Assembly (NCBI GenBank): GCA_016930515.1
Contig: JAFGGO010000108.1
Location: 1-64,000 of the forward strand
Reading direction: 5' to 3'
DNA: 64,000 nt
Source: Promethearchaeota archaeon
Lineage (GTDB): Archaea > Asgardarchaeota > Lokiarchaeia > Sigyniarchaeales > SOKP01
Below the pieces are notes generated by a model. That model saw nothing but the letters and a program-made list of their open reading frames with translations, was not told the origin of the DNA and did no database searches. The position numbers and the translations under genes are program-made. Below are positions 54,183-62,551 of this stretch, piece after piece. The first letter of the stretch is position 1. Every line of letters starts with the position of its first letter.

Positions 54183-56693
54183 ATGATAGATTTGAACGAA
54201 AAATTTATAACAATTCAACCTACAGCACGCATGAAAAGGTTAAGAGCATTTTATATTGAAAATTCAAAACAAGATGAACCATTTTACACTATATATTTCG
54301 ATCGTGCAATCGCTAGAGTCATGAAGGAGACCGAAGGAGAACCAATGGTTTTACATAGGGCCAAGGCTTTTGCCGCAGCAGTAGAAGCTATACCGGTCGA
54401 AATATTTCCTGATGAACCTTTTGTGGGATGGATTGGAGGTAGTCCTACTGCCATTCCATTGGGCGCAGAACAACTGGGAGCTAGATTAGAAATCGAGCTG
54501 GATTTCTATAAAAACATGAATGCTGAAGATCGGAATATTGTACGAGAGGAAATTATTCCTTATTGGAAGGGTAGTGGTGATTGGAAACGCCATTGGTTCC
54601 ATCAAAATTATCAGATGCTTCCCCCTGAGACGCGTAATCTTCTCTACGGAGATCCCGATCCAGACCTTAAAAAAATAGGAATTATAACGCGATCAAGACC
54701 ACCAGCTTTACCTCGGATCGAGATGAATGAAGTTTCGGATGAGACGGATGGTTTGGGGCGGGGATTTATCAGCGATGGCATGAATCGCCACCATATAGGT
54801 CATTGTTCCTATGGATACAAAAAGGTGCTGAAAAAAGGTTTTCTTGGTATTAAAAAGGATGCAGAGGATCGACTGGCTCGAATTGATTGGACCAATACAG
54901 AAGATCAAAAAAAGGTACCTTTCCTCAAGAGCGTGATAATTGCAATGGATGCTGCTGCGAAAGTTGGGACGAAATTTGCAGTTAGCGCTCGAAAAACAGC
55001 CGAAAAAGAAACGGAACTGGGCCGTAAAGGCGAATTGGAAAAGATCGCCCGGATATGTGAGCGTGTTCCTGCTCTTCCTGCTCGTACTTTTCATGAAGCC
55101 CTCCAATCTGTCTGGTTTACTCAAATTTTAAATTGGTGTGAAGTTCCAATAATTTTTGCTGTATCTCCAGGCAAAGTTGATCAATACCTTTATCCGTTTT
55201 ACGAAAAAGATATTCGTGAAGGTAATCTAACAAAGCAGGACGCCCAGGAATTAATTGATTGCTGGCTAATGAGATTCACGCAGGGGGTGTCGCCGTTCAT
55301 TCCCCAATCCGGTGCCGCCTATCACATGGATGTCGGGGGTTTAAAAGAAGATGGGAGCGATGCTACCAACGAATTATCATACATGTTTATTGAAGCCATG
55401 ATCCACACGCGAATGGTCGAACCAAATTTCGGAGTTTTTGTCCATAGTAAAACTCCAGAGGATTTGTTGATTAAGGCCTGTCAACTCTGCGTTCTAGGAA
55501 CAGGACATCCCATGTTTCTAAATAATGATGTTTTTGTCGAAAACTTTTTAGCACGTGGGACTTTGGGCGGACCTTCCGTTCCGCTGGAGTTAGCTCGAAC
55601 TAGTGGTGCTATTGGTTGTAATGAACCTCATGTGACAAATTACGACTCTGAATTCAATGTGGGGCCATTTCTCCTCTTACCACATGTTTTAGAATTGACC
55701 CTATCGAATGGATGGAGTCGAATCCATAATAAATATATGGGTCTGCGTACCGGAGATCCAAGGGAATTCAAAACTTTTGCTGACCTACAAGACGCTTACT
55801 TAAAACAATTGGCGTATTTAACAACACAATGCGAGATCGCTAATAATAATTCTGAAATTACTCTAGCCCAGCGATATCCTACAATTTACGCATCTGCGTT
55901 AATTGAAGATTGCATCGAAAATGGGCTTACACGAGAAGAGGGTGGGGCACGGTTTAATTTTGGTCCTTGTATCGCCACAGCTGGTGCAACGGATGTTGGA
56001 GACTCCCTTGCTGTAATCAAAATGCTAGTATACGATAAGCAGGAGATAACAATGTCTGAACTTCTCGACGCCTTAAAGACTAATTTTGAAGAACACAATT
56101 CATTGCGTGAAAAACTACTTCAGGTGCCTAAGTTTGGAAACGATATAGATTATGTCGACGAGATTGTCTCTTGGGTCATGAAAACCTATTGCGATGAAAT
56201 CATCAAACACGAAAACACGCGTGGGGGACATTTAGTTCCTTATCAAAATCCTCTTGCTTGGTATGTGAGTACCGGCAGATCTGTCGGAGCTCTTCCTTCG
56301 GGAAGAAAAGCTGGAGAACCACTTTCAGACGGGATCTCCCCTACACGCGGGGTGGATGTCAGTGGACCCACGGCCGTGTTTAATTCCGTCAGTAAAATTG
56401 ATAACATCTCAATTTTTTTTGGAGAGACCCTAAACATGCGGCTCAACATGGATGTTTTCGCAAATGACGCAGGAATCCATAGGCTGGCTACAATGATTAG
56501 GACCTTTGTCGATCTTAAGATTCATCATTGCCAATTTAATCTTGTCTCTTCAGAAATTCTAAGGAAAGCACAGCAGAATCCAAGTGAATATCAAGATCTT
56601 ACAGTACGAGTGGCTGGTTATGTTGCTTACTTCACTAGGTTAAGCAAGTCAGTACAAGACAGCATAATCGCCCGTACAGAGCATGGTGGTTAA
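54183..56693 (+). CDS. glycyl radical enzyme 2 (dehydratase/lyase-type)
   Basis: An 836-residue enzyme 25 nt after enzyme 1. The active-site cysteine is C479 in AIGCNEP with Glu481, and the glycyl site is Gly812 in VRVAGYVAYF. The frame extends upstream into enzyme 1, but ATG 54183 gives the expected N-terminus. It is a paralogue of enzyme 1, with which it shares WKG-x-GDW and RTFHEALQS-type blocks, and differs most around the catalytic loop (Asn instead of Tyr or Val). It could form a heteromer with enzyme 1 or use another substrate. Confidence 0.9.
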   Translation: MIDLNEKFITIQPTARMKRLRAFYIENSKQDEPFYTIYFDRAIARVMKETEGEPMVLHRAKAFAAAVEAIPVEIFPDEPFVGWIGGSPTAIPLGAEQLGARLEIELDFYKNMNAEDRNIVREEIIPYWKGSGDWKRHWFHQNYQMLPPETRNLLYGDPDPDLKKIGIITRSRPPALPRIEMNEVSDETDGLGRGFISDGMNRHHIGHCSYGYKKVLKKGFLGIKKDAEDRLARIDWTNTEDQKKVPFLKSVIIAMDAAAKVGTKFAVSARKTAEKETELGRKGELEKIARICERVPALPARTFHEALQSVWFTQILNWCEVPIIFAVSPGKVDQYLYPFYEKDIREGNLTKQDAQELIDCWLMRFTQGVSPFIPQSGAAYHMDVGGLKEDGSDATNELSYMFIEAMIHTRMVEPNFGVFVHSKTPEDLLIKACQLCVLGTGHPMFLNNDVFVENFLARGTLGGPSVPLELARTSGAIGCNEPHVTNYDSEFNVGPFLLLPHVLELTLSNGWSRIHNKYMGLRTGDPREFKTFADLQDAYLKQLAYLTTQCEIANNNSEITLAQRYPTIYASALIEDCIENGLTREEGGARFNFGPCIATAGATDVGDSLAVIKMLVYDKQEITMSELLDALKTNFEEHNSLREKLLQVPKFGNDIDYVDEIVSWVMKTYCDEIIKHENTRGGHLVPYQNPLAWYVSTGRSVGALPSGRKAGEPLSDGISPTRGVDVSGPTAVFNSVSKIDNISIFFGETLNMRLNMDVFANDAGIHRLATMIRTFVDLKIHHCQFNLVSSEILRKAQQNPSEYQDLTVRVAGYVAYFTRLSKSVQDSIIARTEHGG

Positions 56694-56870
56694 ATTAGTA
56701 TTTAAAACATTCATTCATTCTTTTTATTAATTATTTTTCTAAGAATCTTTAGCTATTTCTAAATGAAATATGAAATCTAAAGTTCATTTATTAGAATATA
56801 AAAAAACCAGACTACATAACGAAATATTCGATCTTTATATTAAATAATTAAAAAAAAAGGTAATTATTGT

Positions 56871-59324
56871 CTAAAATTCACTGAAAACGGTTCTTGCGAT
56901 GATATCGTCTTGAAGGTTTTTACTAAGATCTATAAAACGAGCAGAATAACCCGAAACCTTGACTGAAAGATCGGGGTATCTTTCTGGATGAGCCTGTGCG
57001 TCCTTCAACGTTTCAGAGCTTACAGGATTAATCTGAAGTTCTCTCCCTCCTAATTCAAAGTATGCTTCAACTATAGAAGTGAGTTGGTCTATTCCTTTGT
57101 CATTATCTATCAAGCTTGGATTAATTCTCACGTTTAACGCAACTCCATTGGTAAGAAGGGCATCGCGCGAAGCTAAAGCTACTGATCGGAGTGCCATGGT
57201 AAGACCATTCTTTTCCGTGCCGTTTACGGGAGAAAGTCCATTCGATACGGCTTCGCCTTGTATTCTTCCATCTGGAGTGGCTCCTAACATTTTACCCTCC
57301 AAAACCTGCGTTCCCGCTGCAGATACGAGGCTAGATCGATATATACCATCACCCCCCCTCACGTGATATTTTCTTGGAATGTTGCTAAAAAGCTCCATGA
57401 CCCATTTTGCAAGTTCGTCTACCTCTTCGTCGCCATTACCGTATTTGGGCGCTTTATTTCTTAATTGTTGCTTGAGTGCTTCTGCGCCCTTGAAATTATT
57501 ACGAAGATGTTTAACCAATTCTTCCATTGTTATCAATTTTTGCTCGAAAACTGCCCAACGAATTGCCGCAAGCGAGTTAACAACCGTTCCTAAGGCTTGT
57601 CCATTCATACAACTATTATTGTAGCGTGCCCCGCTTCGGGTAATATCGTTTCCACTCTCCAAACAACCCTCTATCGTGGATGATATTAATGGAGAAGGAA
57701 ATTCTTCTGCAAATACCTTGTCTTTCAATTCTGCCATTTTCACGACTTTATCTATTGAAAAAGCAAGTTGATCAGCAAAGGCTTTCTTTACATCTTCAAA
57801 AGATTTAAAAGTACTTGGATCGGGGGTTTTTGCACCTACTTGTTTTTCTCCCAATAAAAGAACCCTTCCCTCGTTTAAAGCCATGTTAAGAACGACCGCC
57901 ATAAAAATACCGTTACCTCCGGTATAGGAAAAATCGTTACCTGTACCTGTGGGTTCTACACACCCCACGATTGAATAATCTCGAGCATCTTCTAGTGAAT
58001 AACCGTCTTTTTGAAGTTGTGGTATTAATATCTCGTCGTTATGAATGGCCATTCCCGCAGTAAATCGAAAAGTTTCAATAACTCTTTTAAAAAATTCCCG
58101 TGGCGTTTTAGAAGAGATCCGTATTGACAAAGTGTTTAATAAACTTTTTACGTTTGCAATAGCTTCAAGAAACATGAAAGATACATCGTTTGTTGCGTCG
58201 TTTCCGTCATTATCTACGCCCCCAATCGTTATGTTATTCTGTCCTGCTATGACAACGGAAGCAAGTTTAACTAAATATTCTTCAATCGCTCCTAAAGCTT
58301 GCTTATAAGTAATCCTTCCTTCTTCTAAATCCGCTGCGTAAAAAGGATAAAGATATTGGTCCACTCGTCCTTGAGAAAATATGTTCATGTCGCCATAACT
58401 CATTTCCATGACGACATTAGTCATCCATACGGATTGAATTGCTTCCATGAAAGATGTAGGTGGGAGTGCTGGCACTCTTCTTGCACGTTCTGCAATTTTT
58501 AAAAGTACTACTTTTCTTTCTTCGTTAGCATTTTCAGCCATTTTCACGGCAAGTTCCGCATATCGGTTTGAATAATCGCAAACGGCTTTAGAAGTTACCA
58601 AAACTGCTTCGTAAAAATCTTTGCGTTGTTCGTAATTCTCGTCCGTTTCTTTGAGTTTCGCAAGACCTTCGGTCGCCATTTTTTCTATTCCTTTAAATCC
58701 TAGTTCTAATACTCGTTTATATCCTGGAATGACATGTCCTTGCATGTCGGCTAATAATGCATAAGTACCGGGATTTTGTGCAAGTAATCTACCGAGTATT
58801 GCGGCCATTGGTCCTGTCAAATCTTCAAATAATCCTGCTTCTTTCAAGCGTTCAACTTTCCGATTACTTAAAGTTTTACCCTTCCAGAACGGAATGATGT
58901 TATTTTTCAAATCATTGCGCTCTTGTTCTGTAAAAGGAGCATAACGTTCAAGGTGATTCAACTGTCCCATTAACATTTTTTTAATGCTTTCATCGACTTG
59001 ATCGCTTAAGAGAACTTCGTATATGCTAACATGGGTTCCAAGTTCTATTTCGAATGGATCAGCTCTGATTTTACTAGATTTTTTTCCTACAAGCAGCTCA
59101 TTATCATCAATCCTTATCGGAAGACACCGTAAGAATTCCTCTAATGCTTTAGCTTTCCGCAGGCAAGGTGGTGATCCCTCCATTTGCTTCCAGATTCTTG
59201 TATAACATCGAGCTCGCTCAATGTCATATTCAAAAGGACTAGATAACATCTTATCCCTTATTTTTCGAACCCTCTCTGAAGGTATCCCTTGTAGAGGTTT
59301 CATGGTTAATTCTTGGATCGTCAT
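56871..59324 (-). CDS. glycyl radical enzyme 3 (dehydratase/lyase-type)
   Basis: An 817-residue enzyme convergent to enzyme 2. The thiyl cysteine is C455 in IVGCVEPTGTG with Glu457, and the glycyl site is Gly792 in VKVSGYSARF. GCVEP is shared by choline lyase, glycerol dehydratase, isethionate lyase and hydroxyproline dehydratase. No activase is adjacent, so the one at 50743 may serve it as well. The start is uncertain: ATGs at 59366, 59324 and 59303 are in frame; 59324 lies just after a TATA-like stretch. The stop is TAG. Substrate open. Confidence 0.88.
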   Translation of the reverse strand: MTIQELTMKPLQGIPSERVRKIRDKMLSSPFEYDIERARCYTRIWKQMEGSPPCLRKAKALEEFLRCLPIRIDDNELLVGKKSSKIRADPFEIELGTHVSIYEVLLSDQVDESIKKMLMGQLNHLERYAPFTEQERNDLKNNIIPFWKGKTLSNRKVERLKEAGLFEDLTGPMAAILGRLLAQNPGTYALLADMQGHVIPGYKRVLELGFKGIEKMATEGLAKLKETDENYEQRKDFYEAVLVTSKAVCDYSNRYAELAVKMAENANEERKVVLLKIAERARRVPALPPTSFMEAIQSVWMTNVVMEMSYGDMNIFSQGRVDQYLYPFYAADLEEGRITYKQALGAIEEYLVKLASVVIAGQNNITIGGVDNDGNDATNDVSFMFLEAIANVKSLLNTLSIRISSKTPREFFKRVIETFRFTAGMAIHNDEILIPQLQKDGYSLEDARDYSIVGCVEPTGTGNDFSYTGGNGIFMAVVLNMALNEGRVLLLGEKQVGAKTPDPSTFKSFEDVKKAFADQLAFSIDKVVKMAELKDKVFAEEFPSPLISSTIEGCLESGNDITRSGARYNNSCMNGQALGTVVNSLAAIRWAVFEQKLITMEELVKHLRNNFKGAEALKQQLRNKAPKYGNGDEEVDELAKWVMELFSNIPRKYHVRGGDGIYRSSLVSAAGTQVLEGKMLGATPDGRIQGEAVSNGLSPVNGTEKNGLTMALRSVALASRDALLTNGVALNVRINPSLIDNDKGIDQLTSIVEAYFELGGRELQINPVSSETLKDAQAHPERYPDLSVKVSGYSARFIDLSKNLQDDIIARTVFSEF

Positions 59325-59562
59325 ATATAAATTAATGACCGTCGTGCATTTAAAGATTTTTGTCATTAATGCAAGATTTAAAAATTCGATTTTATATTTT
59401 CAAAGCTGATTTTGAAAAAATGGCTATATTTTCTTAATAAAATGATGATTTAGGTCATATAATATCTTAAAAACCAAACGAGTAAAAAGATTCTTTGAGT
59501 GGTAAGTTTTTTTGTGAACCTCTCTTATGTTTAAGAAAAATTCACTTGTATTAAAACGATAT

Positions 59563-60657
59563 TTAAAATAAATGATCTTCTATTATTTTTGAACCATAGT
59601 CCGCTTGTTTTACTTTCACGATATCGCTTTCAGGAATTCCAATGTCTCCTAAAAAACCTTGAACTCCTTCAATATCTTCAGTTCTGCAAAAACAATGGAT
59701 GTTTGGTCCCGCATCGACAGTAAAATAGCATTCGATTCCCTCTTTTTCTTTTTGTTTCACGCCTTCTTTAAGTAATTTAGCAGTTTGAAAATATTGATAT
59801 CTTAGTTTTGTAACCCGTTTCATAACTCGTAAAGTGTTAGGATTCCAATAAAACAAGGGCGGATCAGATGTCATCATCACACTATGCATGTACAAGCAAT
59901 TTTTCTCTGTTATTTTCCCCACCGTAGTAAAATCGTCGTTCATGATTGCTTCCCTGATTTCCACGCATTGTCTTTCGGATTCTTTAATTTTTATGGGATT
60001 AAACACGCTCGAATGTGCTGAATCGTGTCCAACATTTGATATGACTTCTTTTTCCTCTCGGTTTATTACAGCTATGACGGCGGCAATGTTAAATTCGTTG
60101 CAGGCACATATTTGTTCAGCGTAAGATGTGTCATGAGAGTTTCCCTTTTTCCACCATACAAACCCGCCGTGAATCGAGCGAGCTGCAGAACCAGAACCCA
60201 GTCGTGCGTATTTTGATAGTTCGGTATTGTCTAAACCTAGATTTAAAGCATTACTAGTACACGTCGCAAGTGCTGCAAACGCTGAAGCCGAAGAAGCTAA
60301 ACCCGCTGCCGTTGGGAACTTGTTCTCGCTTACCATTTTAAAATGTAGATCTACATTAGCTAACTCTTTTAATGGATTTACCACTGCCAAAATTCGTTTC
60401 ATTTGGCTTTGATCAAACACGCTCAATTCATTATTTGTTTTTAAAAAAGCAGTGTCTTTGCTAAAGTTTTCTGAAAATTCTATTGTTGTGTGTGTGATAA
60501 GGTCAATTCCCGTTTTGGAACTTTCAATGGATTCTTTCGTCATGCTAACAGTATCGTTCGTGGGAATGTTAAGGTACGATGGATGATCGACGGCGCGACC
60601 CCAATATTTTATTAAGGCTATATTTGGATGTGCTACAGCTGAAGATTTCAATTTCAT
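59563..60657 (-). CDS. diphosphomevalonate decarboxylase-like GHMP enzyme
   Basis: A 364-residue GHMP-fold enzyme. N-terminal HPNIALIKYWGRAVDHPSYL with the substrate Lys, IPTNDTVSMT, the ATP loop PTAAGLASSASAFAALATCT, a conserved Arg in SGSAARSIHGGFVWW, and the catalytic Asp in FTVDAGPNIH. These are the marks of mevalonate 5-diphosphate decarboxylase; the related archaeal phosphomevalonate decarboxylase cannot be excluded. It makes isopentenyl diphosphate or its monophosphate. Divergent from the HMG-CoA reductase gene across a 124-bp promoter region. Confidence 0.9.
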   Translation of the reverse strand: MKLKSSAVAHPNIALIKYWGRAVDHPSYLNIPTNDTVSMTKESIESSKTGIDLITHTTIEFSENFSKDTAFLKTNNELSVFDQSQMKRILAVVNPLKELANVDLHFKMVSENKFPTAAGLASSASAFAALATCTSNALNLGLDNTELSKYARLGSGSAARSIHGGFVWWKKGNSHDTSYAEQICACNEFNIAAVIAVINREEKEVISNVGHDSAHSSVFNPIKIKESERQCVEIREAIMNDDFTTVGKITEKNCLYMHSVMMTSDPPLFYWNPNTLRVMKRVTKLRYQYFQTAKLLKEGVKQKEKEGIECYFTVDAGPNIHCFCRTEDIEGVQGFLGDIGIPESDIVKVKQADYGSKIIEDHLF

Positions 60658-60735
60658 GTTAAACCACTTTTATATTATAGAAATTTGTATTCAAGGAATT
60701 ATAAATTTGGTTTTGTTTTTAAAGAAACTGTTTAT

Positions 60736-60752
60736 AGATTAGAACTTAATCT
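60736..60752. promoter_or_regulatory. inverted repeat AGATTA-N5-TAATCT in divergent promoter
   Basis: Six-base arms with a 5-bp spacer between the two divergent mevalonate-pathway genes, 30 bp before the reductase start. It could be an operator for coordinated control or a symmetrical promoter element; AT-richness lowers its weight. Confidence 0.35.
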
Positions 60753-60781
60753 TTAAATAACAAGGAAAAATAAATGCAAGT

Positions 60782-61945
60782 ATGAACGAGTATTCTTCAG
60801 AGATATCGGGTTTCCATAAGCTCTCTATCGAAGAGAGGTTAAAAATAATCAAGGAAAAAGTAGGTCTTAACGACGAGGAAACTGATATTCTCCAGAATTT
60901 TGGATATTTTGAACCCCAAGCAATGGACATGCTCATTGAAAATGTTATAGGAAGTTATCAATTACCTTATTCAATCGCATGCAACTTTAAAATAAATGGA
61001 AACGATTACCTCGTTCCAATGGTCTTGGAAGAACCTTCGGTTGTAGCTGCTGCTTCAAATGTGGCGAGGATGGCGAGAAAATATGGTGGGTTTCACTGCG
61101 AAAAAATTCGTCAAGTCATGATAGGTCAAATTCAGATCGTGAATCTTAAAGCAGTTGAAGATGCTGTAAAAAATATTGAGGTAAACAAGGAAAAAATTAT
61201 TCGTCTCGCAAACGACCAAGATCCTATTCTCATTAAATTTGGAGGAGGTGCAGTTGATTTAGAAGTAAGACCAATCGATACTATTAAAGGACCGATGATA
61301 ATCGTCCACTTGCTCGTCAATGTACTGGATGCAATGGGTGCTAACGCCGTGAACACGATGGCCGAGGCAATAGCACCGCTTTTGGAAGAATTATCCCGTG
61401 GAAAAGTCTTGCTCAGGATTATTTCGAATCTTGCTACTCATAGAATCGCAAAATGCAAGGCTACTTTTGATAAGGACATGCTAGGGGGTGCTGAAGTGGT
61501 TGAGGGCATATTAAATGCTTATGCGTTTGCTAAGGCAGATCCTTTCAGATGTGCAACTCATAATAAAGGAATAATGAACGGGATAATAGCTCTTACTTTA
61601 GCAACGGGAAACGATACACGGGCTATCGAGGCAGGAGCGCACGCTTATGCGGCTTTAAACGGATATTCCCCTCTCAGTTGTTTTGAAGTGGATCCTTTTG
61701 GTAATCTAGTAGGAGAACTTGAGCTTCCAATGGCGTTGGGAATCATTGGAGGACTCACGAAAACGCATCCGTTAGCAAGGATTTCGCTAAAGATTCTGGG
61801 GATAAAAAAAGCAGAAGAATTGGCTCAAGTTGCCGTTGCGCTTGGGCTCTGCCAGAATGTGGCGGCTTTAAGGGCACTTGCTGCCGAAGGCATACAAGCG
61901 GGGCACATGAAGTTGCACAAAAGAAAAGCAGAAAAAATAGATTGA
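60782..61945 (+). CDS. class II 3-hydroxy-3-methylglutaryl-CoA reductase
   Basis: A 387-residue enzyme. ENVIGSYQLPYSIACNF and MVLEEPSVVAAASNVARMAR (catalytic Glu), LLVNVLDAMGANAVNTMAEA (catalytic Asp), CATHNKGIMNGI (catalytic Lys) and GHMKLH (catalytic His) at the C-terminus are all present. The ENVIG motif and the short N-terminal part place it in class II, the form common in bacteria and found in only some archaea. It reduces HMG-CoA to mevalonate. The N-terminal ATG 60782 follows AAGG at some distance. Confidence 0.92.
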   Translation: MNEYSSEISGFHKLSIEERLKIIKEKVGLNDEETDILQNFGYFEPQAMDMLIENVIGSYQLPYSIACNFKINGNDYLVPMVLEEPSVVAAASNVARMARKYGGFHCEKIRQVMIGQIQIVNLKAVEDAVKNIEVNKEKIIRLANDQDPILIKFGGGAVDLEVRPIDTIKGPMIIVHLLVNVLDAMGANAVNTMAEAIAPLLEELSRGKVLLRIISNLATHRIAKCKATFDKDMLGGAEVVEGILNAYAFAKADPFRCATHNKGIMNGIIALTLATGNDTRAIEAGAHAYAALNGYSPLSCFEVDPFGNLVGELELPMALGIIGGLTKTHPLARISLKILGIKKAEELAQVAVALGLCQNVAALRALAAEGIQAGHMKLHKRKAEKID

Positions 61946-61990
61946 TATCCATTATTATTGACTTGTATTTGCTTAATAAGGCTTAAAGGA

Positions 61991-62377
61991 TCATATGATT
62001 GAAAGACTCCTTGTTTTTTCAAGACCTTTTGCAAATTTAGACATTTTAAATTGGACGCAATCGTTTGTTTGAATGATCTTTATCGCCCATTGGGGAATAA
62101 AGCTATTATACTTTACTTCCATGATGCATGTTCCCGGAGGAACGATAAATTTTGAACCTCCTCCGTAATGAAGATCGAGATTATAATTTCGAACTACCAT
62201 GTTTGTGTCAAAAGTAAGCCTGAAATTTCTTTCCATTATCGATACATACGGTTGTCTTTTATAAGAAACACAACATTCGGGTTTCAAGTTTAATCTTTTT
62301 ATAAGAAACCAATTCTCTTCCAATGTTTTTTTATCTTGATTGGTATTAAATTCAAGCCAAAATTGAAAAATGAATCT
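61991..62377 (-). pseudogene. VTC-domain (polyphosphate polymerase-like) C-terminal fragment
   Basis: About 130 open codons match the C-terminal half of VTC domains: CVSYKRQPYVSIMERNFRLT then FDTNMVVRNY and CIMEVKYNSFIPQWAIKII followed by SKFAKGLEKTR. The frame is closed by TGA at 62378-62380, the only start is TTG 62323, and the basic N-terminal part of the domain is missing; further minus-strand frames upstream are broken by stops. It is a decayed or truncated gene. Confidence 0.6.
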
Positions 62378-62551
62378 TCAATGAATTTAATGAAAAGATC
62401 TTCAATCATATGTTTAGAAATTGAAATATTATTTAAAAACCAGTTGGAGTGTTGCTGGAATATTGATATGTTCTATTCTCTTATTCTGAAAATACAAAAA
62501 CATTATATAAATATCTTCGTGTTGGAATAAATGATAAAAATGAGAGAAGAT

